In this document: positions 35,507-43,776 of the stretch, piece by piece
Layout: every line of letters starts with the position of its first letter
Position numbering within the stretch: the first letter of the stretch is position 1
Source: Ignavibacteriota bacterium
Lineage (GTDB): Bacteria; Bacteroidota; Ignavibacteria; Ignavibacteriales; Ignavibacteriaceae
Assembly: GCA_013285425.1 (NCBI GenBank)
Contig: CP053447.1
Location: forward strand, 3,602,001-3,666,000
Length of the DNA: 64,000 nt
Direction of reading: 5' to 3'
Made by a program: the position numbers and the translations under genes
The notes under the pieces: model-generated
Database searches by the model: none
What the model was told of the DNA's origin: nothing
Seen by the model: only the letters and a program-made list of their open reading frames with translations

Positions 35507-37540
35507 ATGTTTAAAATCAGATTTTTTATCTCACTCTCATTCATATTTTTACTTTCTTTATCTTCTTTAGCTCAAACCAAAAGAGCAATTAGTGTGGATG
35601 ATCTTTGGGCAATGAAACGAATTGGCAGTTATGATATTTCGCCTGATGGAAAAACAATCGCATACACATTAACCTCTTACTCTTTTGAAGTAAACAAAGG
35701 TAACACAGATATTTACATAATTGATTCAGATGGAAAAAATATGCGAGCTTTGAAAAATTCTGAGAAGAATGAAAGCGAGCCAAAATTTTCACCGGATGGA
35801 AAAACAATTGCGTTTGCTCGCGATGGTCAGGTTTGGATATGCAATCTTGATGGATCGAATGAAAAACAGTTAACAGACATTTATACCGGTGCATCGGATT
35901 TTAAATGGTCACACAATGGGAAGAAAATATTGTTTGTATCCTCTGTTTATCCTGAATGCAGAACTCAGGACTGTAACGAGCAAAAAGATAAAGCTGCTGA
36001 TGAAAGCAAAGTTAAAGCTGAGATATTTACTGAGTTAATGTACCGTCACTGGAATGCATGGCGCGGAGACAAGCGAAGTCATTTGTTTTTACTTGATGTT
36101 GCTTCCGGTGAGTTTAAGGATTTAACAGAAGGTAATAAAGAAGATGTTCCACCGCCTGCACTCGGCTCTTCAAACGATTTTAATTTTTCACCCGATGAAA
36201 CCGAAATTGTTTACACATTAAATCCATCATTCTCAACTGCTATCAGTACGAATAATGAAATTTATCTGCTTGACTTATCATCTAAGCAAACGAAAGTAAT
36301 TTCTAAAAGTAAAGGTGTCGATTGCCAGCCGGTTTATTCGCCGGATGGCAGCTGGATTGCGTGGACATCTATGAAGCGTGCAGGGTTTGAAGCCGATAAA
36401 CTGGATCTGGTTTTGTTTAACCGTAAAACAGGTGAGATAAAAAATCTTACTGAAGATTTTCAGAATTCAGTTTCAGAATTTGTATGGTCGCCTGATTCAA
36501 AAACAATTTATTTCCTTTCACCTTATCAGATATATAATTCAATTTATAAAATTGATATAAATTCTAAAAAACCAGAAATGCTGCACAAAGAAAATTTTAA
36601 CTCAAGCATTCAGCTTTCTAAAGATGGGAAAACAATTTATTTTTTAAAACAAAAAACTAATTTGCCGACTGAGATTTTCTCAATCAGTTCCGATGGAAAG
36701 AATACTTTGAAGCAAATTACATTTACAAATGAAGAAATCCTTTCGAAGCTGGAAATGAATCCGGTTGAGACTTTTTGGTGTGAGGGTGCAAATGGAGATC
36801 AGGTTCAATCAATTTTAGTTAAACCGCCTTTCTTTGATCCAAATAAAAAATATCCGATGATGTTTTTGATTCATGGCGGTCCACAGGGTGCATGGGAAGA
36901 TAATTTTCATTACAGATGGAATTTACAGATGTTTGCCGGAGCTGGTTATGTAGTTGTTGCACCCAATCCACGCGGTTCAACAGGATACGGTCAAAAATTT
37001 ACTGATGAAATTTCAAAAGACTGGGGCGGCAAAGTCTATACAGATTTAATGAACAGTTACGATTATGCAGTTAAGAATTTTTCTTTTATCGATCCGAAAA
37101 ATACTTTTGCATCCGGTGCATCTTACGGAGGATATATGATTAACTGGATCGAAGGACATACTGATAGATTCAGCGCATTATTCTGTCACAACGGAACTTT
37201 TAATCTTGAAAGTATGTGGGGAACAACTGAAGAGCTTTGGTTCCCTGAATGGGAGCTTGGCGGAACCCCATGGGAAAATCGGGAGGCTTATGAAAAATGG
37301 TCGCCGCATCGTTATGTAAATAATTTTAAAACGCCAATGTTAATTGTTCATAGCGCTTTTGATTTCAGATTATCTGAAGAACAGGCTTTTCAGCTATTTA
37401 CAACTTTACAAAGATTGGGAATTGAAAGTAAGTTTTTGTATTTCCCAGATGAAACACATTTTGTTAGTAAACCGCAAAATGCTAAGCTTTGGTGGAATAC
37501 AGTATTTGATTGGTTTAAATCGCATCAAAAACAGGAGTAG
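35507..37540 (+). CDS. Secreted S9 family prolyl-oligopeptidase-type peptidase
   Basis: A signal peptide (FFISLSFIFLLSLSSLAQ) is followed by a WD40-like beta-propeller of 'SPDGKTIAF' blades (for example 'DISPDGKTIAYTL', 'FSPDGKTIAFARD', 'YSPDGSWIAWTSM', 'WSPDSKTIYFLSP') and a C-terminal alpha/beta hydrolase domain. The triad is Ser539 in GASYGGYMINWI, Asp619 in HSAFDFRLSE and His651 in DETHFVSKP, counted from the chosen ATG. This is the layout of acylaminoacyl or dipeptidyl peptidases. I chose 35507 over an upstream ATG at 35447 because the signal peptide starts there and CGGAG precedes it. Confidence 0.92.
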   Translation: MFKIRFFISLSFIFLLSLSSLAQTKRAISVDDLWAMKRIGSYDISPDGKTIAYTLTSYSFEVNKGNTDIYIIDSDGKNMRALKNSEKNESEPKFSPDGKTIAFARDGQVWICNLDGSNEKQLTDIYTGASDFKWSHNGKKILFVSSVYPECRTQDCNEQKDKAADESKVKAEIFTELMYRHWNAWRGDKRSHLFLLDVASGEFKDLTEGNKEDVPPPALGSSNDFNFSPDETEIVYTLNPSFSTAISTNNEIYLLDLSSKQTKVISKSKGVDCQPVYSPDGSWIAWTSMKRAGFEADKLDLVLFNRKTGEIKNLTEDFQNSVSEFVWSPDSKTIYFLSPYQIYNSIYKIDINSKKPEMLHKENFNSSIQLSKDGKTIYFLKQKTNLPTEIFSISSDGKNTLKQITFTNEEILSKLEMNPVETFWCEGANGDQVQSILVKPPFFDPNKKYPMMFLIHGGPQGAWEDNFHYRWNLQMFAGAGYVVVAPNPRGSTGYGQKFTDEISKDWGGKVYTDLMNSYDYAVKNFSFIDPKNTFASGASYGGYMINWIEGHTDRFSALFCHNGTFNLESMWGTTEELWFPEWELGGTPWENREAYEKWSPHRYVNNFKTPMLIVHSAFDFRLSEEQAFQLFTTLQRLGIESKFLYFPDETHFVSKPQNAKLWWNTVFDWFKSHQKQE

Positions 37541-37542
37541 TT

Positions 37543-37959
37543 ATGAAAGAAAGAGATTATGAAATTGTTGCACCAGATGATGAGATATTTGAAAATCTTG
37601 GAGATCTTGGAGCATTCAGAACCGGTGGTAAAACCGAACTGGAAGTTGAAGAGGATTACCGCGAGAGAACAGCCTATGTTGAAGAAAATTTATGGAATAA
37701 AGTTCAACGGGTAGGAAAGAAAATTTCTTTTGCAAAAGATATAATGGCACTCTACAGCTATATGAGAGATCCATTTGTAAGCTGGCACCGCAAAGCAATT
37801 GTTGTGATGGGATTAATTTATTTTATCTCGCCAATTGATACAATTCCGGATATAGCCCCTTTGATTGGATACCTCGATGATCTTGGAGTGATTGCTGCAC
37901 TAATAAAATTTTTGGGCAGTGAGCTTGTTCCATATTATGATGCGAGATACAGATCTTAG
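37543..37959 (+). CDS. DUF1232 (YkvA-like) membrane protein
   Basis: The 138-residue protein has the DUF1232 core 'IVVMGLIYFISPIDTIPDIA' followed by 'PLIGYLDDLGVIAALIKFLG', a pair of short membrane-associated helices around a conserved DTIPDxxP motif. The N-terminal 70 residues are acidic and soluble. The function of this family is unknown. The start codon has AGGAG embedded in the last codons of the S9 peptidase gene, so the two are probably co-translated. A nested hairpin follows at 37965-38040. Confidence 0.85.
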   Translation: MKERDYEIVAPDDEIFENLGDLGAFRTGGKTELEVEEDYRERTAYVEENLWNKVQRVGKKISFAKDIMALYSYMRDPFVSWHRKAIVVMGLIYFISPIDTIPDIAPLIGYLDDLGVIAALIKFLGSELVPYYDARYRS

Positions 37960-37964
37960 TGTTA

Positions 37965-38040
37965 CTAAGTGAACTATGTGTCTTAGTGGTGAAAAAATAC
38001 TTTTACCACTAAGGCACTAAGAATACAAAGATTCACTTAG
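37965..38040. repeat. Nested palindromic repeat overlapping the NUDIX ribosome-binding site
   Basis: Outer arms CTAAGTGAA (37965-37973) and TTCACTTAG (38032-38040) are perfect, and inner arms CTTAGTGGT (37982-37990) and ACCACTAAG (38005-38013) are perfect. The 'CACTAAGGCACTAAG' text is a repeat type seen in many genomes. The 3' arm runs into AGGA (38039-38042), six bases before the NUDIX start codon. Confidence 0.75.
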
Positions 38041-38048
38041 GAAAATTT

Positions 38049-38639
38049 ATGAACTTCAAACTAATCAAATCACAAATTCTTTATAAAGGAAAAGTATTCG
38101 ATCATCAGGTTGATGAAATTGAATACAGCAGCGGCAATAAAAGTGTAAGAGAAATTGCTGTTCATCCCGGCGGAGCAGTTGTTATTCCAATTAAAGATGA
38201 TGGTAAGGTTATTCTTGTAAAACAATTTCGCTATCCATTGCAAACCACACTTATTGAGCTTCCAGCGGGTAAGCTTGAAAAAGGAGAGGACCCTTTAAAG
38301 TGTGCAATAAGAGAACTGGAAGAGGAAACAGGTTATAAGGCAAAAGAAATTACAAAAGTTGGTGAAATTTTTACAGCTCCTGGTTATTGCACAGAAATAC
38401 TTCATATTTATTCAGCGAAAGGTTTAACATCCGGTAACACTCACCGTGAGGAAGGTGAACAAGGAATGGAAATTTTAGAACTTTCACTCAGTGAAATTGA
38501 AAAAATGATTATCTCCGGTGAAATTAACGATGCCAAAACAAATCGCGGGGATTTATTACATTACTCATATCGAATAGCGAGACAAATCATTAAAGAGTAT
38601 TCTTTTGTCCCTGCCACGTTTCCACTTCGTTCAATGTGA
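38049..38639 (+). CDS. NUDIX hydrolase (ADP-ribose pyrophosphatase-like) with a repeat-derived C-terminus
   Basis: The Nudix box is intact: GKLEKGEDPLKCAIRELEEE, followed by TGY (GX5EX7REUXEEXGU). 'VLVKQFRYPLQTTLIELPAG' and 'APGYCTEILHIYSAKGL' are typical of ADP-sugar pyrophosphatases, which hydrolyse ADP-ribose to AMP and ribose phosphate. The last residues SFVPATFPLRSM are encoded by a repeat unit (38601-38640) that reappears at 38681-38714, so the native protein probably ended a few codons earlier. The start lies just after a hairpin that may mask its ribosome-binding site. Confidence 0.9.
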   Translation: MNFKLIKSQILYKGKVFDHQVDEIEYSSGNKSVREIAVHPGGAVVIPIKDDGKVILVKQFRYPLQTTLIELPAGKLEKGEDPLKCAIRELEEETGYKAKEITKVGEIFTAPGYCTEILHIYSAKGLTSGNTHREEGEQGMEILELSLSEIEKMIISGEINDAKTNRGDLLHYSYRIARQIIKEYSFVPATFPLRSM

Positions 38640-38714
38640 CTATCACCTGTCAGTCTGAGCGAAGTCGAAGACTGAATTTTGCTTTTGTCGCGTTTCCACT
38701 TCGCCCAATGCGAC
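38601..38714. repeat. Composite dispersed repeat after the NUDIX gene
   Basis: A unit with 'CTTTTGTC..CGTTTCCACTT' and 'CAATGTGAC/CAATGCGAC' occurs at 38601-38640 and again at 38681-38714. Between them, CAGTCTGAGCGAAGTCGAAG with ACTG (38651-38674) forms an inverted repeat. 'GAGCGAAGTCGAAG' is a known kind of dispersed intergenic text in this phylum by my recollection. Confidence 0.65.
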
Positions 38715-39002
38715 GACTTTCATTATTAATTATTAATTATTCATTAGTCTTCATCTATACTTCAATAAGATTTGTGTGACAAAAAGAAACCATCATATAT
38801 ACAAATTAGAATTGCAAGCTTTCGTTTGGAATTTGTTTTTACATAGTAAGATTGAACTATTTAAATTGCGGATAGAATGAAACAATTAATATTGTAAGAT
38901 AGGAGTGTCAAAAAGATCATTTAAACCACTGCATGAACGTTGCAAATTCATTGACTCATTGTAAAGAGAAACTAAATCAGGCTTAACATTCTTCAGTTCA
39001 GT
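38715..39002. other. Intergenic DNA without a gene
   Basis: The start is low-complexity (repeats of TTATTAATTA). No open frame of coding quality, no hairpin and no RNA gene were recognised. It separates the plus-strand NUDIX gene from the end of the minus-strand SDR operon. Confidence 0.4.
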
Positions 39003-39983
39003 TTACAGCCATCCCATTTTTTTATACCAGCAATATGTTTGAAAAAATCCCTCATGGAGTGAAGTATTAGGATTAAAACCCAAATGTTTTTTTGCCTTTT
39101 CGATTGAGCACGCCCAGCTATTCTGAGTCAACTCTCTTGCTTTCTGCCGGTTAAGTAACACATGTTTATTAAATAAATTGCCAAGCAGCTCAGTAGTACT
39201 GCAAATCCCAAAAACAATACAATGGGGAAGATGAATATTCAATGGGTTTTTATCCAGAATCTCCGCAATTGTTTTACCAATTGTTTCATTGGGATAGGAA
39301 GTATCAGAGCCAAGAAAATAAATTTCATCCTCTGCCTGTTTATTTTGAGCAGCTAATGTAATACCATCAACAAGATCATCAATATAAATTAGATTCAGAT
39401 ATTTTTTGTTAATACCTATCAGTAATTGGATTCCACGTTTTATAGATTTCATATATATGTAAAAGTCTCTCTCTCTTGGGCCATAAACAGCCGAAGGACG
39501 CACGATAGTTATTGGAATTTTGTTCCGGTATTTCAGAACTTCATATTCAGCCATCATTTTACTAATTCCGTAATCTGAAACAGGGTGATATGGAGTGTTC
39601 TCATTAACTTCAGTCCCTGTTAATGATGGTCCGACTGCTGTTAAACTGCTAATGTAAATAAATCTTTTTATGTTTTTGGAACTATTGGCACAAAATTCAA
39701 TCAGTTTTTTTGTTGCCAGATAGTTTCCGATATAATAATCATTTTTTGATTTTGCATGAGTTACACCGGCTACATGAAATATTAAATCAATACCATCCAA
39801 AAGATTTTCGGACAGTGAGTTTTTTTCGAGATCACCAATAATCAGTTCAACATCTAAATTTATTAATTGATCTGTATTAAGATAATCTTTCGAAATACAT
39901 TTAACTGAGATATTGTTGGAACATAATTTTTCTATCAAGTGGCTCCCGATAAAACCAGTTCCGCCGGTTACAAGTGCTTTCAT
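39003..39983 (-). CDS. NAD-dependent epimerase/dehydratase (extended SDR), last gene of the lipid-type operon
   Basis: The Rossmann motif is VTGGTGFIGSHLIEKL (residues about 5-20), and the active-site pair is Y/K in DYGISKMMAE with Ser/Thr in 'YISSLTAVG'. The 326 residues fit extended SDR enzymes acting on nucleotide sugars, sterols or acyl lipids. 'LFKHVLLNRQKARELTQNSW'-like C-terminal text is typical of 3-beta-HSD and dihydroflavonol-reductase branches. Its ATG overlaps the stop of the upstream CPBP gene as ATGA (39980-39983), so it is translationally coupled. The substrate is not known. Confidence 0.87.
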   Translation of the reverse strand: MKALVTGGTGFIGSHLIEKLCSNNISVKCISKDYLNTDQLINLDVELIIGDLEKNSLSENLLDGIDLIFHVAGVTHAKSKNDYYIGNYLATKKLIEFCANSSKNIKRFIYISSLTAVGPSLTGTEVNENTPYHPVSDYGISKMMAEYEVLKYRNKIPITIVRPSAVYGPRERDFYIYMKSIKRGIQLLIGINKKYLNLIYIDDLVDGITLAAQNKQAEDEIYFLGSDTSYPNETIGKTIAEILDKNPLNIHLPHCIVFGICSTTELLGNLFNKHVLLNRQKARELTQNSWACSIEKAKKHLGFNPNTSLHEGFFQTYCWYKKMGWL

Positions 39984-40714
39984 TTCAGAACTCCTTCCTG
40001 TTGTATCACACTAAGAACAATAAATAAATCAAGAGTAAGACCGATTAAAGAGTGAAGTATAAATGGATATATGACAGACTTTGTTCTAAGAGACATAAAT
40101 CCAAATAATACTCCTCCAAAAATTGAGGCAAAAATTTCTCCGGTTGACATCCCGATATGCCATAGACAAGAGGGGATAATCTGTATGCAGATTGCTATTG
40201 AATCACCAACGTACTTTCGTAAACCAAACAGCATAAATCCTCTGAAAAAAATTTCCCATCCCGAATAAAAAAGCAGAATTCTGATTGCTTCAAATTTTAA
40301 GAAAGCAGAGGTTGAGTCAGCTATCTCCTTTGATTGAGGATAAAAGTTTAACAACTCTTTATCGTAAACAGATGGATATAAAATGAAGGCAGCAATTAAC
40401 GGGTAAAAAACAGCGATTGATTTGAATCCTTTTTTCCAATCACCAATATTCAATCCATATTCTCTTAAAGATTCTTTAAAAAAGAATCTAATTAAGAATA
40501 TAGGAATAATAGCCAGAAGTATAAAAGTTAATACAAACATGTTAATAACAGAATTGTATTCAGAAACATCCGGAAAACTTTTTGTAATAAATTGAACAGT
40601 TCCGAAACATTTATGAATTGCAAGGATAAACACAGAGACAATCAGAATTACTATTGATTTTAACTCGTCTTTTGGGATAGTATGCTTTATGTTAAAGATG
40701 TTTAATGTATTCAT
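39980..40714 (-). CDS. CPBP family intramembrane metalloprotease
   Basis: This is a polytopic membrane protein of the CAAX-protease/bacteriocin-processing superfamily. The motif-1 Glu is in GWEIFFRGFMLFGLRK, where the first of the usual two glutamates is Trp, a variant also present in active-looking family members. Motif-2 and 3 histidines are in CLWHIGMS and FILHSLIG. I chose the ATG at 40714 because it overlaps the upstream stop as ATGA; an ATG at 40747 would overlap by 37 bp. It sits between two SDR genes, so it may process or regulate a membrane partner of this operon. Confidence 0.85.
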   Translation of the reverse strand: MNTLNIFNIKHTIPKDELKSIVILIVSVFILAIHKCFGTVQFITKSFPDVSEYNSVINMFVLTFILLAIIPIFLIRFFFKESLREYGLNIGDWKKGFKSIAVFYPLIAAFILYPSVYDKELLNFYPQSKEIADSTSAFLKFEAIRILLFYSGWEIFFRGFMLFGLRKYVGDSIAICIQIIPSCLWHIGMSTGEIFASIFGGVLFGFMSLRTKSVIYPFILHSLIGLTLDLFIVLSVIQQEGVLK

Positions 40715-41721
40715 AACTGGTTTCCCGTTTCTTTTGATGCTAACCACATAACAGTTTTGTTAAGAGCGTCTTCAAAAGGTGTAATTTTATAGTCAATTTC
40801 TTTAATTGCCTTGTCTGAGGAGAAGCTCCAGTCTAAACAAAAAGTTTTTACCCACCCAGGTGTAATCAAAGGATAATGATTTGAAACTCTTGCCCGGTAT
40901 TCTTCAATTTTACTGATAATCAAAGCAACTTTTTCCGGGATATGAAACATTCGATATTTTCTGCCTGAAATTTCCTTTAATAAAGAAAAGAATTTATTAA
41001 GCGATAGATTATCTCCTCCAAGAATGTATCTTTCTCCCTTTCTGCCAAGCTTCATAGCATTTGTCATTCCACTTACAACATCATCCAAAAAAACATAATT
41101 CCCGGTTGCGTTACCATCTCCCAAAATCACTCTCCATTTACCTTTTAAGTAGAGATCAATTATATAGCATAATGCATTACTTTCGACCAATAACCCGGGT
41201 CCAAATGGTCTTGTCGGATACACACTAATTATATCCATCCCAAGGTTTAAATATTGTTCAATAACTTTTTCAGCTTTTAATTTTGAATCTTCATAGACAG
41301 TTAAAGGAGGGATAGACCTTAAGTTTGTTTCATCATTAGGTTTACCATTTGAGTTGCCCAATACTATACTTGAAGAAGTAAACAACACGCGTTTAAGATT
41401 GTACTTCAATGATATATCTAAAATATTTATCAAACTTTGGGTGTTATATTCATAATAAATATTCGGATCTTTAGCCCAATTACGGGCGTACGCTGCCAGA
41501 TGATATACTGCTTCACATCCAAACATTGCTTTTTCAATACTTGTTTTGTCAAGAATATCTCCTATAAAAATTTTAATATTTGGATGAGTCAAGCTGCTGG
41601 TATCTGATGTGCTTCTGCATAATGCATGAATTACGCAGCCTTCACTGCATAATTTTTCAATCAGCTTGTTACCTATTAATCCTGTTCCACCGGTTACCAT
41701 ACATTTCATCTTTGCATTCAT
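40711..41721 (-). CDS. NAD-dependent epimerase/dehydratase (HpnA/DFR-like SDR)
   Basis: The N-terminal dinucleotide motif is VTGGTGLIGNKLIEKL, 'FTSSSIVLGN' carries the catalytic Ser, and TVYEDSKLKAE carries the YxxxK pair. The text 'AVYHLAAYARNWAKDPNIYY' and 'GDGNATGNYVFLDDVVSGM' resembles HpnA and dihydroflavonol-4-reductase-like SDRs that act on lipids or glycans. At 336 residues it is full length. The start may be the ATG at 41721 or the fourth codon. Its stop is coupled to the CPBP gene and its start is 13 bp after the PAP2 gene. The substrate is unknown. Confidence 0.87.
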   Translation of the reverse strand: MNAKMKCMVTGGTGLIGNKLIEKLCSEGCVIHALCRSTSDTSSLTHPNIKIFIGDILDKTSIEKAMFGCEAVYHLAAYARNWAKDPNIYYEYNTQSLINILDISLKYNLKRVLFTSSSIVLGNSNGKPNDETNLRSIPPLTVYEDSKLKAEKVIEQYLNLGMDIISVYPTRPFGPGLLVESNALCYIIDLYLKGKWRVILGDGNATGNYVFLDDVVSGMTNAMKLGRKGERYILGGDNLSLNKFFSLLKEISGRKYRMFHIPEKVALIISKIEEYRARVSNHYPLITPGWVKTFCLDWSFSSDKAIKEIDYKITPFEDALNKTVMWLASKETGNQL

Positions 41722-41733
41722 AATCGCTAGCTT

Positions 41734-42672
41734 TTATTCAATTAACGAATTTTGTGCAGATACTGGATGAAGAATATTATTAAAGAAATTCTTTACAATG
41801 TCTATGATCCTGATAACAAGCGGATATGTTTTTATTGATAGAAAGCCGGTTATTATTCCACTTAACGAATCAAGCGCATAGTGAAATCTTCCATAAACAG
41901 TTGAGATATATAAAAGGATTACAGGGAAGAGAATGATAAAAAAAACATTCTTATTGTACTTATAGCAAGCCCAAAGAATAACCGTAGCAGCCGTACAGTG
42001 TGGGCTTGGGAGACTTCCTCCGGGGAAATGAAAATTATTTCTGACTAATTCAGAAGTGTACGTAAACAAACCACCAGAAAGCGGAACAGAATATTTTTCA
42101 GGCATAAAATAAGTTTGGCTTGCAACCGGGAACAGGATGAAGCCTAAATAACAAAATACATAACAAAGAGAAATTACCGAAAGGTATTCAGCAGCTCCTT
42201 TTTCTTTTCCGCTTTTATAAGCAACAGCGGCTGTAATTATCAGCAATGGAAGGTATGATACATAAGCAAACATCATTGTTTCTGTTAAATAAGGTGAAAT
42301 AATATTTTCCAATATTAGTGATAGTTCATTTCCAAAGACCATTTTATCAAAAGCAATCAGTTTTGCATCAAACCAATTGTGATGAAAGACCAGTTGGAAG
42401 TTGGATGATATGCCAAAAAAGTAAGCGAAGAACAGCAAAACAAAGAATGTTTGTGAAGCTGATCGTAAAGCTCCGATTTTTATCTTTGGAATTGTTTTCG
42501 TTACTATAAAAACACTTATTAAGAGAACAATTAACTCAATAAAAATTGAATTGAAATTAAAAATGGATGAACTAAATATTAGGGCTATTCCCAGGTAAAA
42601 TAGTATTAGGGATATAATCATTAAATTAATGTCTGAATAAACATTGTTTCTGTTTAATAATTGAGTATTCAT
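41734..42672 (-). CDS. PAP2-superfamily membrane protein (inositolphosphotransferase-like)
   Basis: This 312-residue protein has at least seven membrane segments. The phosphatase motifs are GSLPSPHCTAATVILWACYK and 'YGRFHYALDSLSGIITG', with catalytic histidines in PSPHCTA and GRFHYALD. The 'PSxHCT' form and the TM layout resemble Aur1/Ipt1 inositolphosphorylceramide synthases and PAP2_3 proteins rather than soluble acid phosphatases. It may transfer or remove a head-group phosphate on a lipid. It lies 13 bp before an SDR gene and 31 bp after a DUF3108 gene. The true substrate is not known. Confidence 0.85.
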   Translation of the reverse strand: MNTQLLNRNNVYSDINLMIISLILFYLGIALIFSSSIFNFNSIFIELIVLLISVFIVTKTIPKIKIGALRSASQTFFVLLFFAYFFGISSNFQLVFHHNWFDAKLIAFDKMVFGNELSLILENIISPYLTETMMFAYVSYLPLLIITAAVAYKSGKEKGAAEYLSVISLCYVFCYLGFILFPVASQTYFMPEKYSVPLSGGLFTYTSELVRNNFHFPGGSLPSPHCTAATVILWACYKYNKNVFFIILFPVILLYISTVYGRFHYALDSLSGIITGFLSIKTYPLVIRIIDIVKNFFNNILHPVSAQNSLIE

Positions 42673-42703
42673 AAAACATCTTTCTTTAAATTATTAGTAA
42701 AAA

Positions 42704-43516
42704 TTATCTTGTACCATCTGCACTTAATTGTTTGTGCCAGTTGCCTCTCTTCCAGCTTTCCAATTCAATCTTTAAGCTGCCAAGAAGCACTTTAACTTCG
42801 GCATAAAGCGGAATTGCAGCTTCATCGTTACTTATCCACCCCATAAATTCACCAGATAAACTTTGCGAAGTTCCACCTTCCCAGTCAGCAAATCCAAAAT
42901 ATTGAGTGGACATAACAGGATAATCAAGAGCATCAATTTCTATCTCTTCTTTAGTGCCGGTAAAAATAAATTTTGTGTTTTCTATTTTACCCTCAATAAT
43001 TGTTGGGACATTTATAACCTTAATCTGATTTGAATTTGCTCTTGTAAAAAAGAATAATGATGGACCATCCAAATAGCGGGGACATTTATTTATCTTAATT
43101 GAATCAATAAGGCGATGGTTTGTTACATCAAAAGCTTTCCAGACAGATGTCTTTGACTCATCACTGTATTCAGTTGTGTACTTTACTTCATCGCTGCCGT
43201 TTCTATAAAAACCATAAAATGAGCAGGACATCAATGACTCGCGGTCAATAACGCTTTCATTGTACTCTCTAATATCTACGAAGGGAATGGACGGATTTGA
43301 TTCCACAAGCATACTAACTTTAATATGATCAGCATCATTTTTGTAAGGTGCTGTTTTGATTGTAATCGTTCCGACTCTGAGAAATGTCCACTTTACTTTA
43401 TATACAAGAGTTTCACCCGGGTAAAAAAAGCTCTTATTTGATGGTGATGTTTGTGAAATAAGCTCAAAAGAGTTAAAGCCGACCACAACCAATAATATTT
43501 TTATTAATGTTTTCAT
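42704..43516 (-). CDS. DUF3108 secreted protein
   Basis: The 270-residue product begins with a signal peptide (MKTLIKILLVVVGFNSFEL) and then shows the DUF3108 start 'FFYPGETLVYKVKWTFLRVG', a barrel-like domain of unknown function in envelope proteins. 'RYLDGPSLFFFTRANSNQ' and 'GEFMGWISNDEAAIPLYAEV' match the conserved second half. It is the first gene of a five-gene minus-strand operon and is divergent from GGGP synthase. The family may bind lipids or carry envelope precursors, but this is not established. Confidence 0.85.
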   Translation of the reverse strand: MKTLIKILLVVVGFNSFELISQTSPSNKSFFYPGETLVYKVKWTFLRVGTITIKTAPYKNDADHIKVSMLVESNPSIPFVDIREYNESVIDRESLMSCSFYGFYRNGSDEVKYTTEYSDESKTSVWKAFDVTNHRLIDSIKINKCPRYLDGPSLFFFTRANSNQIKVINVPTIIEGKIENTKFIFTGTKEEIEIDALDYPVMSTQYFGFADWEGGTSQSLSGEFMGWISNDEAAIPLYAEVKVLLGSLKIELESWKRGNWHKQLSADGTR

Positions 43517-43776
43517 AATTTCTAACTTGAACTGTGGTAAGGCTACTGAATCTTGATTATTTATTTGTCATTTAGTTGTAAAAAGAAAGTCAAAGAAATT
43601 TCATTTGATTATAATTGACCCCGAAGAAATTGTGAAAATGATTATCTGAGTGAAATTAAATAAGCTAAAACAGTAATTCGGATTTATTATATTCAGAATA
43701 ATGTCAATCTTTAACAACTCTATCTTTTATCTAAAAGCCTAAATTCCTATATTGAATCAGCATTAATTCAATAATT
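43517..43776. other. Divergent intergenic region between the DUF3108 operon and GGGP synthase
   Basis: The 260-bp gap separates two operons that start outward from it, so their promoters and any shared regulator site should lie here. I could not assign promoter boxes reliably, and no strong hairpin was seen. Confidence 0.4.
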
